DNA of 64,000 bases from Cycas panzhihuaensis (taxonomy: Eukaryota > Cycadophyta), in assembly GCA_023213395.1 (NCBI GenBank), contig CM041465.1, forward strand, positions 109,251,741-109,315,740, read 5' to 3'. Of the stretch, positions 23,600 through 36,520 are shown piece by piece; positions within the stretch are counted from its first letter, which is position 1; every line of letters starts with the position of its first letter. The translations under genes and the position numbers were made by a program. The notes beneath the pieces are model-generated. The model was not told where the DNA came from, did not search any database, and saw only the letters and a program-made list of their open reading frames with translations.

Positions 23600-25762
23600 C
23601 AGTTCTAGTTGTTTTTGGGTTGAGCATTATGATTGCGTTGGTCTAGGTTGGGCCTTGAGGCCTATTTAAGAGATGAGTCACATTATGGGGCATCCCTAGG
23701 ATGTTGAGCCCTACAACATGAGTTGTCATGGAAACACTCGCCATGAACAGAACACCACTTCTTCTCAAGTGAAGAATCTGGCTTCCTTGCTTAAGAGGAT
23801 TGGGTATTACTGCCCTTAAGAGGAGCATCTTGAGTAGCTTGTTGGATTTGTTTGTTAGAAGTAGGTGATGAAGGAGCTTGCAGTTTAAGTTCTTTCATTG
23901 TATGTTTGAATGAACATATAGTAGAAGTGAGTGGGTCTAGGTCTTCTTAGTCAAATGGGAAGAAGACCTAGTGGATTATTGTGGTTTGGTTTCTTTGGTT
24001 TGGGGTGGTACCTCACGTCGTTGTGAGGGCTTGAGAGGCTTCTTGAGTCCAGCCTGGATCTTAATAGCCTTAAGCTCTAAGCACTTTACGATGGTGGAAT
24101 CACATGTAGTTGCCCCCATCTTAACGACTTCCATATGGACTTCTGGGTGAAGTGCATTAACGAAGAGATCCCTCTTCAATTCCTTAAGCAAAGTAGCCTT
24201 ACTGGAATGGAGGAGGTCATGAAATCACTACATAAAGTCACAATTCATCTCATCGTGGCCTTGCTTAAGCGAAAGAAGGGATTTCATTCCACTTTCGAAT
24301 GGATGAGCCACATCAAAATAGTTGATGAACTCGTCCACAAGTTGTTGGAATGAGAAAATATAATGAGTAGGCAGGCGATAAAACCATTTAAGGGCATCAC
24401 CTTGTAGGGATCGTGGAAATAATTTCATTAGTATGTGATCATAGGCCCAGTAGTCTATGCACACCATAGAGAAACTACAGATGTGTTCTGTTGGATCCTG
24501 TGATGAAGCTCCATCAAATTTAGGAACTTCGGGGGGATGAGGCGGTAAATTGGCTCTTAATGCCTTAGCAGATAAGGGTGTCAATCTATAATCCATGAAG
24601 GGACATGCCCTCTCCTAGACCATAGGAACGGCGAATGATGTGGGAGGTAATGGACAAGGAATGGATGGGGGTGAAGGGCCCATCCCTCCTTAAGGAAATG
24701 TCCCTTGCTGGAAAGGGACTTGAGGGTAAGTGCCTTGAAAGGAAGTTGGGTTTCCTTATAAAGGTGCAGCGTAAGGAGCTACATAGGATGGTGGAAAGGA
24801 AGGGTAAGGAACCAGGTTTTGTCCATATGGGCTGCCTGTGGGTGGCGCAACTCCATATGGATGTAACGGGTCCACCCTGTAAGCCGAAATATGGTTCCCC
24901 TTACCATGCCCCCAAGGCTGAGAAGTATAGCCTGGGGGTACGTAAAAGGAAGGGCCATTAGGTTGAATTTGAGTATACATAGGAGCAGATCCCACATGAC
25001 TAGTAGTAGGGGTGTTAGTAGGACCTTTAGGCCTACTAGGAAATATATGTACCACGTTAGGAAGTGGCATATTGGATTGACTAGGGAAAGGTATGCTAAC
25101 CCCAAGTTGGGAGAAAGACATACCACGAGAGGGCCCTAAAGAGTTGGGACCATGATGAGGAATAAAAGGTGCAATAGATGTCCCTAAGGTAGATATAAGG
25201 ATAGAGCGGGATGAATGTGTAGGCACAGAGGGATTACTTGTTGTGGGAGGCATAAATACAGATGAAGATGACGGGATAGGTACAAATGAGGAGGGTGCCC
25301 CACCATATAAGACATCTTTAAACCATCTAGGACGTGATTGAAGATGAGCAACATGAAAGCACTCGCTAAGGGCTTCAACCACGTCAACAGGAGGGGTATC
25401 CACTTGATCATAGGAGGTAGACAGGACCTCGAACGAAGTAGACCCCTCAGAGCGTTCCTCAAAAGAATGACCACCCAGGTGATGAGTCTCAAGAGAAGAT
25501 GGCCCCTCTACTCTATGACTAAGGGATGGACATCAAGTGGGTGATGTTGATCACCTAGATAATAAATAGGATCATCACCCTCTTGGGTGGACCCTGGAAA
25601 GGATGTGGGAAACTCATGAGCTCCCAAAGCAAAGGCATGATAAGCCTAATTTGAAGAGTATCCTTCTATTATTGAATCAGGATCTGATGGGGAAAGGGGA
25701 TGATATGTAGGGTCTTCTAACAATTGAGGCAAACCACATAGGTGACATGAGAAATGTCACAT
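23600..25762 (-). pseudogene. Gag, copy B
   Basis: The likely start ATG is at 25762 (conserved in A, C, D), but the next codon is TGA. The segments are: an N-terminal STQEGDDPIYYLGDQHHPL (about 25600), a Pro/Ser-rich part with YVPPGYTSQPWGHGKGN (about 24950-24900), a capsid part with VPKFDGASSQDPTEH and ACIDYWAYDH-like sequence (24530-24440), LFVNALHPEVHMEVVKMGA (about 24160-24110), and a C-terminal Cys/His stretch CSVHGECFHDN near 23740-23720 that may be a remnant zinc knuckle. Stops and shifts are frequent. Confidence 0.83.
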
Positions 25763-25907
25763 ACAAACTTGCCAACACGTCAGGAGAGGGAAAAAGAAAT
25801 GCAAAGTATATGTTGGGGGCTACCCAACAAAAGAAATAAGTGGAGAAGACCACTAAAAGGTAGTAGCACCAATAAAAAGGGATAGGAACTAGCTCCCTTA
25901 CTGGTAG

Positions 25908-25926
25908 GTCCCTAGTATGGTTGCTA
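25908..25926 (-). other. Primer binding site, copy B
   Basis: The minus strand reads TAGCAACCATACTAGGGAC, three G-to-A changes from the D version. One spacer base separates it from the LTR at 25928. Confidence 0.78.
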
Positions 25927-25927
25927 G

Positions 25928-28697
25928 TAGATGCGCATCTACGGGATAATCACTATGCTCAATAGGAGTAATGGTAGTCAACAGTTGATGATGAAGGTGT
26001 AGGCGAGAACCTATAAGCAAAGGGAACACCACACAGGGTGCCCCGTGTGCCGGAGTACAAGTTCAGGACCCGCAAATGGTACCCAACTACCTTAGAGTAG
26101 CTTTTAATTTAGAAGGCAGGGTGCATATAGGGGGTAGCCTAAATGGTCTCGAGAAGAAGGTCCTCCCACGCTTGGATTGCTAGAAGGGAAGAGGAGGAAT
26201 CCTTAAGGGGTTTTCCTATGACGAAGGGAGAACAAACATGAATGAGGTAGGTGAGGGCCTACGATGTGAGTAGGCCTCCCTTGGCTATTTGTCTAGGCAA
26301 ATAAAACCAAGAGAGGGAGAGGAAAGGGGGATAAGACTACACCCTCCTTTTAGAAACAAAAAGACCGAGGGGAAAGAAGAACAAGTATTATGCATGCAAG
26401 CAAACAAGGCTAAATGGAATGCATCTAATGGTATGTTTGTATTGATATAAAGAGGAGGAAGGATAAGGTTCCTACTGTGTCCTTTTCCTATATGGGACAA
26501 GCATACGATGTATAAATTCAAGTAACCAATATCATTAACCTTTTGCTTTCATGTGATCTATTAAACTAGAGCATATATTTTAAATAAAAGCGAGAAAGGA
26601 GAACAAAGGGGTGAAGAGAAAAGTAGTGCATACCCGGGAGGTGTAGCAGTTGACGGAAAACCTCACCCATGCACAATGCACACCCTCTCACCAACTGATG
26701 AATGTATGATCAAGATCAATGCGAAGGATGGGGGCTTCCTTACCTTCTCCTTATGAAAAGAAGTGGAACAAAAAAGGAAGCAAATAAAGCAAAGGAAAAA
26801 AGAGAGGGTAAAGCTTCCCTAGATCCAAACATCTTTTTCTTTTGCGAAATACGACGTTAAACCTGCACATACAAGAGTTTATCCCTTCCAAGAATGGGCT
26901 GTGAGAAGAGCTATGTATATATATACAAGTATATGTAATGTATATATCAAAACATTATATTAAGTTAGAGAAATTACAATTGCAGATGACTAAACTTTCC
27001 TCAAGCAACCACACACATCAAACAAGAAAAAGGGAAGGGAAGCCTCAGGATGATAAAACCCTCTACTACGTTCTCTACACAGCCTTTTAGCATAGCAAGG
27101 TAAGGACAAATGGTAACTTATGATAACCAACAAACAAGAGGATATGTGTAGTAAAGTGTTAGAGAGGTATCAAGACAATGGAATCACTATGGGTAGTGAT
27201 CTGTCATACAAACCTCGACTAAGGTCCTTAAGGGGTGCCAAGTAATGTTAAGGGCACTATGAGGGCCCAAAAGAGAGGCGTGCAGGCCTGGAATTAACAT
27301 AGCAAGGGCTACACACGATGATAATCTAGCGCAGGCCTAAGCTCCACCTTCTCCTAGTTGACCTAAGGAAAGCATGGAGAAGGAGAAGAAAGGCAAGAAG
27401 GGGCTTGCCCTTGGGGAGTAGGCCTGAGTGGTATGGATCCCACCTTACTCCCTTCACCTAGCCTTTGTGAGCCTTCTCCCACTACTTTCTTGAGGAAAAC
27501 CAGCGGAGAAATGGTGAAAATATGAAGGCACGTGGCTAAACTCAAAGGAAACGATGTTTACTACAAGCAAACAGGAAGAAAGCGAGAAAATACACTTAGA
27601 AAGGGATCTAATATGGAAATAATACATAATAAACTCTAAAAATAGGACCTACAGTACCTACTAGGCTGAGTCTAGGGTAAGTTTACCTCTACAACCAGTG
27701 AAGAAGAAGAGTTCTTGCAGAGTTTGTAGGAGGATTCCCTAAGGGCAACCGTAGGAGACACTTGTTGGGGCATATTTGGAAGAGAACCATGCAAAACTTG
27801 CTTGAGAGTGCTTGGAGAGGAACTTCCCACCACGGAGAAGAGCCATTGCAGGCAGATCCTGGATTGGAGTAGTAGGAAATGCAGGCTTACAGGCACACCT
27901 ATGAAAGGACACAAGAGAAGACTAGGAACTACAGCAGTAGAAGATGATGTTGGAGAACCAAGAGATCCAAGAGGGGTAAAATGATGATGATTTTAAGATT
28001 TATACCCATCTCAATCCTAAACAAGTGAATAGAGCACAAATAAGGCTGAGTTGGACGTGAGACCATGTGGCAATTCTATGGAAAAAGTGAGAATTGCCAC
28101 AACAATTTTTTAAAAACAAGTTGCAACATTCGCACCATGATAAACTTCACAGTACCGCAGTAAACTTCGCGGTACCACAAAGTTTACAGCGGTGCAGGAC
28201 TAGAAAGCCAGAATGGCAATAATCTGGGTTCCGAGAGTTTAAAAAGTTGATGTGGCAGGCCTAGGAGGGGTTGGCCCTCTTGTCCATGTGGCTAGGGACA
28301 ATCCAGAAGGTATGTGAACAAGGCCAAAAGTACTATCAAAGGCTAAAGGTCCCAGAAACATCATGATAAGGACGTGAGGTCAGGGTATGAACGGGTCTTA
28401 CAAATCAAGTGAGGCTTAAGGCGATGTGGAGGTAGCACGAAGGGTCATAGAGTGCCATGGGGATGCCTTCATTGCAGAAAGGTAGGTCCCACTAGTCATC
28501 ATAGGCTCACAATACGACAAGTAGCATGATCAAGCTAAATAGATGCAAGGTGATCATACAAATGAAGTAGTCAATCATGCAATGAGGTAATACTTCTGTC
28601 AACTTTTCTAAAGAAATAATAAAAGTGGAAAGGAAGAATCATACATGTGCTTACCTGAGTTGACCTGTCTGTATCCATTCCCGGTAGCTGGGAAACA
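25928..28697 (-). repeat. 5' LTR of copy B, 2770 bp
   Basis: The plus-strand start TAGATGCGCATC is a decayed TG; the end is GCTGGGAAACA. TATAAAT lies on the minus strand at 28004-27998; the G-box is decayed to CATGTG near 28075. Between 28128 and 28195 there are three GTACC units alternating with AAACTT-like modules. Confidence 0.87.
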
Positions 28698-30965
28698 CCG
28701 TGGTACAGCAAAGGTTATCGTAGTGCGACTATTGCAACTTGTTTTTTATATCTGTCGTGGAAATTCTCATCTTTTTCGCAGAATTACCTCATGGCCAAGC
28801 ATCCAACTCATCCCTATTCATGCCATAAACACTCGATTAGGGTTGATATGCTTATAAATCCAAAAAATATTATCATTTCATATCTCTTGGCTCTCTAACT
28901 TCACATTCTACTTTTGCATTTATGCTCCTTTCCTCCTCTCCTCCACAGGTGCACCTGCAACTCTACGTTTCCTGCTGTTCCAACTCAGGACCTACCTGCA
29001 GCAGCTCTGCTCCATGGTGGGAGACCCTCCTCCAAGCACTTTCAAGTAATTTTTTCATGGTTCTCCTCCAACCATGCCTCAGCAAGTGTCTTCCACAGCC
29101 CTTTCTTAGGGAAACATCCTATAAACCCTACATGACCTCCTCTTTCTCACTAGTTGTAAGGGAAAATCTGCCATAAACTTAGCACATCAGGTATTCATTA
29201 TCTTATTTTTGTGATTTCATATATATTTCTCCTATTATAACTCATTTGAAAGTGTATTTTTCTTGCTCTTTTCCCTTTTGGCTATAGGGAGCATCATCTC
29301 TCCCTATTTTTGGCCTTGTACTCTTCGATTTCCACTCCATTTCTTCCCTAGTTTTTCTTCAAGAAAGCAATGAGAGAAGGCTCATAAACACTGCACGAAG
29401 GGAGTAAGGTGGGATCCATCCCACTCAGACCTACTCACCAAGGGCAAACCCCTTCCCATCTTTCTTCTCCTGCTTCCATGCTTTCATTGGGTTAATTAGG
29501 AGAAGGTGGAATCTTGGCCTACACTGGATACCAGCGTACGTAGCCCTTGCTACGCTGATTCTAGTCCTGCACGCCCATCTTTTGGGCCTCCTTCATGCCT
29601 CTAACTTTGCTCAATATCCCTTAGGTTCTTTAGTGAGACTTATGTGATGGATCACTGTCCATAGTGACTCTATTACCTTGGCATCTGTCTAACATCCTGC
29701 CCCATACACTCTCATACTTGTTGGCTATCCACAAACTGTCATATAACCCTACCTTGCTATACCTAAAGGCTGTGTGGAGAACTTTAATAGAGGGTTTTTC
29801 CATCCTAAGGTTGCCCTTCCCTTTTCTTGCTTGGTGTGTGTGGTTTTACTTTGAGGAAAGTAGAGTTGTTTGCAGTAGTAGTCACTTTAATTAAAATATA
29901 ATGTTTTAGCATTCACATTACATATATTTGCATACATATAGACTTCTTATAGCCCCTTCTTAGAAGGGAGAGACTTTTGTATGTGCAAGTTTAAAGCAAT
30001 ATCCACAAAGGAGGAGGACGCCTGGTTCTAGGTAAGCCATTACCCTCCTTTTCTCTTTCACTTTATTTGCTTTCCTTATTTTTCTATTCTACTTATCTCT
30101 TATAAGGGGAAGGTAAGGAAGCCCCTGTCTTCTACATTAACCTTGGTCACGCACCAACCGACTGGAAAGAGGGTATACATTGCACACAAGTGAGGTCCTT
30201 CATTGACCGCTGTGCTTTCCAGGTACGCTTCGTCCCTCTTTCCTGTCCACCCCTTTTCTTTTTTGCTATTATACAAAATCTATTATATTAATTTAATAGA
30301 TCACATAAGAGTGAAAAAGGGAAATCAATTAGCTACTCACATCTTTTGCATAAGAATATTGTATGTTTGCTCTTTGTACAAAAAGGCATAGTAGGAAATA
30401 TATTTCTCCCCCTTTCTCTTATCTATCCCGAAAACACCCATAGATGCATCTCATCTAGTTTGCTTGCTTGCATGTGAGACGCTTATACCTCCTTTTTTTC
30501 TCTTGTCCTTTGTATATTGAGCGAAAGAGAGAGAAAAGGAGAGAGTTCCCTTTTTATTCCACTTCTTTACTCCTTCCCTCAGTTGTATTTATCTAGACCA
30601 AATAATCTAGGGAAACCTACCCACATTCATCCTAGGCGTTTTGCCTATACCCTGTCACATTTGTTTTCCTTCCTCATCGAAAACCCCATCGAGGATTCCT
30701 CTTCTTCCCTTCCGGCCATCTAAGGGTGGGAGGACCTTCCTCTTGAGACCATCCAAGCTACCCCTACATGTGTCTTTCTTTTCAGATTGAAAGCTACTCC
30801 GAGGTAGTTAGGTGCCATTCGTGGGTCCTGAACTCGTGCTTTGGCACATAGATGCCCTGCGTAGTGTTCCCTTTGCTTATAGGTTTTCATCTATACCCTC
30901 AACATTAGATATTGACCACCTTCATTCCTATCAAACATAGTGACCATCTCGTAGATGCACATCCA
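28698..30965 (+). repeat. 5' LTR of copy C, second part
   Basis: It continues 11134-11683 after the copy B insertion; CCGTG at 28698-28702 is the right-hand target duplication. TATAAAT is at 28853-28859. The end is GCACATCCA, one base before the primer site. Together the two parts make an LTR of about 2.8 kb. Short frames in it are not genes. Confidence 0.87.
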
Positions 30966-30966
30966 C

Positions 30967-30985
30967 TAGTGACCATACTAGGGAC
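30967..30985 (+). other. Primer binding site, copy C
   Basis: TAGTGACCATACTAGGGAC, a decayed form of TGGCGACCATACTGGGGAC, one base after the LTR end. Confidence 0.78.
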
Positions 30986-31124
30986 CTGCCAGTAAAGGAG
31001 CTACTTCCTATCTCTTTTTGTTGGTACTGCTACCTTTTAGTAGTTTTCCCCAATTATCTCTTTCATTAGGCAGCCCCAATGCATACTTGTATTCTTTTTC
31101 TTCTAACACATTGGCAAGTTTTGT

Positions 31125-33340
31125 ATGCGACGCTTCTCACGTCGCCTACGAGGTTTGCCTCCTTTGTTAGAAGATCTTGCATACCTCCCTCTTCCATCAT
31201 CAGATTCCAATTCGACAATGAAATGATACCCTTCAGATTGAGCTTATCATACCTTTGCTTCTGGAGCTCATGAGTTCCCCACATCTTTTTCGGTGTCCAC
31301 CCAAGAGGGTGACGATCCTATTTACTATCTGGGTGATCAACATCACCCACTTAATGCCCATCCCTCTACTCATGAAGTAGAGGGCCCATCTTCTCTTGAC
31401 ATTCATCACCTAGGTGGTGATTCTTATGAGGAGTGCCCTGAGGGGTCTACTTCATTTGAGGTCCCGTCTATCTCCTACGATCGGGTGGATACCCCTCCTA
31501 CCGATGTGGTTGAAGCTGTTAACGGGTGTTTTTATATTGCTCGTCTTCAATCACATCCTAGGTGGTTTGAAGATACCTTGTGTGGTCAGGTACCTTCCTC
31601 ATCTGTGCCTGCCTTACCGTCTTTATCTGCATCTACACCTCCTATAATAAGCAATTCCTTTGTGCCTACACATCTGTCCCGCTTGATTTTTACATTTACC
31701 CTAGGGATGTCCATCGTACCTATTATTTCTCATCATGGTCCTAACTCTTCAGGACCTCTTACGGTATGTCTTTATCCCAGCTTGGGGTTAGTATACCTTT
31801 CCCTAGTCAAGACAACATGCCACCTCCTAACGTGGCACACACATTCCCTAGTAGGCTTAGAGGTCCTACTAATGCCTTTACTACTAGTCATGTGGGATCC
31901 GTCTCCATATGCACCCAAACCCAACCTAGTGGTCCTCCTCTTTATATACCCCCAGGCTATACATCTCAGCCTTGGGGGCACGATAAAGGGAACCACATTC
32001 CGGTTTATGGGGTGGATCCTTTACATCCATATGGGGTCGCGCCACCCACGTGCGGCCCATATGGATAAAACTTGGTCCCTCACCCCTTGTTTCCACCATC
32101 CTGCGTAGCTCCTTATGCCACACCTTTGCAAGGAAACCTAACTTCCTCTCAAGGCACTTATCCTCAAGTCCCTTTCCAACAAGGGGCATTTTCTCAAGGA
32201 GGGATGGGCCCTTTCCCCCCATCCGTTCCTTATTCATTGCCTTCTACATTATTTGCTAATCCTATGATCCAGATGAGGGCACATCTCTTCATGGATTATA
32301 GATTGACACTATTGTCTATCGAGGCACTAAGAGCCAACTTACCGCCTCATCCCTCCGAAGTTCCTAAGTTTGATGGAACTTCATCATAGGATCCAATAGA
32401 GTACGTCTGTAGTTTTTCTATGGCGTGCATAGACTACTGGGCCTATGATCACATATTAATGAAATTATTTCTACGATCCCTACAAGGTGATGCCTTCAAA
32501 TAGTTTTATCGCCTGTCTGCCCATTCCATTTTCTCGTTTCAACAACTTCTGGATAAATTCATCAACTATTTTGATATGGCTTATTCATTTGAAAGTGGAA
32601 TGAAATCCCTCCTTTCACTTAAGCAAGGTCACGATGAGATGAATCGTGACTTTGTATGGAAATTCCATGACCTCCTCCATTCCACTAAGGCTACTTTGCC
32701 TGAGGAATTGAAGAGGGACCTCTTCGTTAACGCACTTCACCCTGAAGTCTATATGGAAGTCCTTATGATGGGGGCAACCACATGTGATTCCACCATCACA
32801 AAGTGCTTAGCACTTGAAGCTATTAAGATCCAGGCTGGACTCAAGAAGTCCCTTAAGCCCTCACAACGACGTGAGGCACCTCCCCCAACTAAAGAAACCA
32901 AATCACAACAATCCACTAGGTCTTCTTCTCACTCAACCGAGAAGACCCTAGACCCACTCACTTCTACTATACGTTCATTTGAACGTACGGTGAAGGAACT
33001 TAAACTTCAAGCTCCTTCGTTGCCCACATCTAACAAATAAATCCAACAAGCCTCTCAAGCCGCTCCTCCCAAGTGTGGCAACACCCAGTCCTCTCAAGTA
33101 AGGAGAACTAATTCATTGCTTGAGAAGAAGTGGTGTTCCATTCATGGAGAATGTTTCCATAATAATGCACGTTACCGGGTTCAACATCCTAGGGATGCCC
33201 CACAATGTGACTCATCTTCTAAATGGACCTCAAAGCCCAACCAGTCCATAGGGATCCATTCCCCAAGTATGGGGAGCATAATGCTCAACCAAAGAACAAC
33301 CAGAACCAGGGAAGATCTATGAATTCTTGCCCTTCACATG
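31125..33340 (+). pseudogene. Gag, copy C
   Basis: The start ATG 31125 begins MRRFSRRLRGLPPLLEDL, conserved in the other copies. Two stops follow near 31220-31240; from 31296 the frame reads STQEGDDPIYYLGDQHHPL. After a shift at about 31745, the Pro-rich part with IPPGYTSQPWGHDKGNHIP (31940-32000), the capsid part VPKFDGTSS near 32365 and YWAYDHILMKLF, then KRDLFVNALHPEVYMEVLMM near 32710-32770 follow. The C-terminus has EKKWCSIHGECFHNN near 33125-33165, a Cys/His stretch that could be a worn zinc knuckle. Gag forms the particle in the cytoplasm. Confidence 0.85.
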
Positions 33341-34150
33341 ACAAAGGGAAGGGCGCGTGGGATTTATCTTGTTCCTTGTGTTCCCCTGACCGTTGTATCC
33401 CTTCACCTTTGCGGTCCCAGAATAAGGGAAAGAAGGTGATCCAAATGCTTGAGGCAACTCCTTTATATGCCTTGACTCAATCTCAAGCCACTAAAGAGGC
33501 AGTCGGTGCCTCTTCGTCCATTCCACATCCTGATCCTCTTCCAGAAACCTCCCTTTTGGAAGTCCCTTTACTTTCCAAGACCGTTCCCATTCGTCCAAGT
33601 CGCTACGATTTTAGGAGAGCTCTTCCTCAACCTCCCGTAAAGGGGAAGGCCTTTTTTGTTGTCGATGAGCTTTGTATCGTGGCCACCGGGATGTCTATTA
33701 TGGACGTTTTGAGAAGTTATCCCAAACAACAGACACTCCTTTTGGAAGCTTTAGGATTGGTTGATGTGCCTATTCATGCTTTGGGTATCACCCAGGCTCG
33801 TGAGCCCATCATTTCCTTTGATCCTAAAGACCTTCCCCTGGCTTGTGAAAGGGAGCGCTAGTGGAACTTCCCTTTCATCATTACTATTGACACACCTGAT
33901 TACACTTTGCGAAGGACTGTTGTCGACAATGATTCTTTCGTTAATGCCATGCCCTTGCGTATTATGCAAGAGCTTGGCATTTCTGCCTTAGAACCTGTTC
34001 CATGGTGATGCCAATACTACAACAATAGCGAGAAGACTCCCTTAGGATCTGTTTCAATCCCGCTCACTGTCGAGGACAAGACTGTCATTGCCGACAATAT
34101 AGTCCTCGATGTAGATGTCGACTACAATCTTCTTTTGGGTTAACCATAGC
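33341..34150 (+). pseudogene. Aspartic protease, copy C
   Basis: The frame has KKVIQMLEATPLYALTQSQA, KGKAFFVVDELCIVATGMSI, LLLEALGLVDVP and then an active site VVDNDSFVNAM (catalytic Asp codon 33925-33927), in which the G and second S of DNGSS are changed. It ends with VDYNLLLG near 34120-34140. The changed active site and two in-frame stops make it inactive. Confidence 0.78.
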
Positions 34151-35145
34151 TCGATCAGATGGGAGCTATGTATTCAACCCGATGGGGGAAACTCAAGTTC
34201 GTCTATGATGGGCGAATGAGGGTTGTTTCGTACAAACGCCCACCTATTAAACAAACTCGCCCAACTAACCAACCAAGGCATGGTCATATGAGGGGGGATA
34301 AAGGCCCTTCTACTCATGCCTCAGCTTGCTCCATTGACATTCTTGATTCGTCCCATCTTGATGGAGATCTCGTCTCTTCTTCTTTGAGCCTTACCCACTT
34401 CGCTCCTATTGGTGTTAGAAGCTATGGGTACCTTTCCATGTTTAGCGATGACAAGTCTCATGGTGAGGACGAGGACCTTCCTCACCCTGTCTCCTTCCTC
34501 TGCACTAGTAGGAGACACTCTTCCTATTATAGGTCCCAACCTAGAACTCCTATTGTTGGGGAGACCAATCAGTCCCTTATGTCATATGTTATTACATGCA
34601 TTGACCCATTGGTCCTTAACTGTTCTTCTTAATCACCCCCCGCAGGTGATGATTTCAAGGAACTCCCTTTTGCCTCTTACGGGGGGTCTCTTCCTAACTC
34701 TTCCTTAGAGTCTTTTGGGGATGTTGGGCAGTCTGTTGACCACCATGGTCCCGCCATTCCCACTTCCTCTAGCCCCCCATCTATTCAAAGTAAGATCATC
34801 CACAGGGTGGATTACTTCGGAGATGATGAGGCTTTGCTTGAGCACTTAGCGAACTCCGCACCCAACCTTCCTTCTAGTCACCATAGGCTTAGCCACTAGA
34901 AGGTCTTAGCGATTGGGTCCACTCTTGCTGATCCAATCCCATCCCCTGTTCTGTCTCCTCCCATTGACCTTGCCCCCCTCCATTTCGAGGAGGGGAATGC
35001 CATGTGTATGGGGGCAACCTAGGACATAGTCCTCGCCCCAAGTAAGGTTATTAAGATGGGGGTGGAATGCTCTCCTGATGAGGTAAGGGAATATTCCCTT
35101 TTGTTCTAAGAGTTTTAGGATGTTTTTGCATAGGATTACTCTGAC
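34151..35145 (+). pseudogene. Protease-to-RT linker, copy C
   Basis: The frame 34159-34632 reads MGAMYSTRWGKLKFVYDGRM and a Ser-rich stretch with THFAPIGVRSYGYLSMF; it continues in pieces to MCMGAT and DIVLAPSKVIKMG just before RT. It corresponds to 54653-53722 in copy D. It belongs to the polyprotein; no function is recognised. Confidence 0.6.
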
Positions 35146-35900
35146 ATGAAGGGAATCGACCCCTCCATTATCACCTACAACCTTCTTATTGTTCCTAATG
35201 CTTGCCCTGTGCACCAGAAACAACGTCCTCTCCATCCTAAACTCTCATTCACTGTTAAAATGGAGGTCAAGAAACTTCTGGATGCTGGACTCATTACTTC
35301 TATTGACTACCCTAAATGGGTGTCCAACATCGTCCCCGTTGCTAAAAAGAATGGGACCATCCGAATATGCATTGACTTCCATGACATCAATAACGCATGT
35401 CCTAAGGATAACTTCCTACTCCCTTTTATTAATCAGAGCATTGATCAAACCGCTAGGTTTGAAGTCATGTTCTTGATGAACAGCTTCTCTGGTTATAACC
35501 AGATTCAAATCTCTCCCAAACACTACGACAAGACAGCCTTCACCACCTCATGGGGTACCTTTACCTATAAGGCAATGCCCTTCACACTAAAAAATGCAGG
35601 CGCTACTTATTAAAGGGTGATGCATTTTATCTTCTATGACCTTATCAACAATACATTGGAGGTCTTTATGGATGACATAATGGGTCTCTCGTGTGTTAGA
35701 TCCCATCACCCCTCGGCCTTGTGGGCCATCTTCACACGATGCCACAAGTACCACATAAGTCTAAACCCACTCAAATGTGTATTTGCCACAACTTCTGGAA
35801 AACTTCTTGGGTTCCTTGTGTCGAAGCAAAGAATTCAAATTGACCCTAACAAGGTCAAGGCAATGCTTGACATGTCGCCGCTTAGAACTCAGCGATAGAT
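35146..35900 (+). pseudogene. Reverse transcriptase, copy C
   Basis: The open part 35146-35613 has KLLDAGLITSIDYPKWVSNI, PVAKKNGTIRICIDFHDINN, LMNSFSGYNQI (the palm Asp of LMDxFSGYNQI reads Asn) and KTAFTTSWGTFTYKAMPF. After a CAA to TAA stop the frame goes on with LEVFMDDIMGLS (catalytic pair, near 35660-35695) and KLLGFLVSKQRIQIDP. The product would copy the element RNA. The Asn change alone would inactivate it. Confidence 0.85.
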
Positions 35901-36520
35901 CAAGTCGTTTCTAAGTAGACTCGGTTTCCATAGGCGTTTTCTAGCAAACTTCGTCATGAATGCCAAACCCCTGACTAACCTATGAAGAAGGGAGCCTCGT
36001 TTGTTTGGTCAACTAAGGCCCAACAAGCCTTCAAAGGACTTAAGGAATCCCTTTCTTCCGCTCCAATGTTGGTGCCCCCTTGCTTTGATAGGCCTTTCAT
36101 TCTCTATACCTCAGTGACCGATGAGTCCTTGGGCACTATGCTGGCTCAAGAGGATGATTCGAGAGTCGAGAGAGCCATTCACTTCATCATCCATACCTTC
36201 GTGGCTGCCAAACTCAATTACTCTCCAGCCGAGAAGGAATGCCTCTCTGTGGTTCATGCAACCAAGAAGTTTAGGTACTATGTCCTTGGAAACACTATCA
36301 GGGTGATCATTCAATCCGATCCCTTGCGTTATTTACTCACCCACTCCAACCTAATAAGTAGGGCTGGTCATTGGGCCATCCTCCTTCACGAATTTAATCT
36401 CCACATCATTAATAGGAAATCGAAGAAGGGGATGGTAGTGGCAGAATAGCTTGCAGATGCCTCCATCCCTAACTCATTCGATACCCCTATTAACGACTCT
36501 CTTCCTGATGAGCCTATCTT
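35901..36520 (+). pseudogene. Tether RNase H (degenerate), copy C
   Basis: The frame 35982-36449 includes FVWSTKAQQAFKGLKESL, FILYTSVTDESLGTMLAQ, KLNYSPAEKECLSVVHATKK and IIQSDPLRYLLTHSNLI. The position of the first catalytic Asp holds Ser; the EKE and SD motifs remain. The C-terminal end HIINRKSKKGMVVAE is followed by TAG. Confidence 0.8.

Larger units (their letters stand above)
11684..28697 (-). mobile_element. Complete Tat-like Ty3/gypsy copy B, 17.0 kb
   Basis: Minus-strand element with 5' LTR 25928-28697, primer site 25908-25926, gag, protease, RT, tether RNase H, integrase, antisense PMD gene (16515-18395), second RNase H (15269-14848), polypurine tract and 3' LTR 11684-14426. The flanks are CTGCA on the left and CCGTG on the right; both derive from CCGCG by C-to-T and G-to-A changes, and the flanking LTR sequence of C joins across them. 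Every long frame is broken. Confidence 0.92.

Noticed and set aside
23976-24191. Separate small gene in copy B
   Set aside because: It is the LFVNALHPEV part of Gag in a broken frame, not a separate gene.
28914-29176. Small plus-strand frames in the C 5' LTR
   Set aside because: Cys/Ser-rich frames that recur only because the LTR recurs; they sit downstream of the TATA box in the untranslated part and differ between copies.
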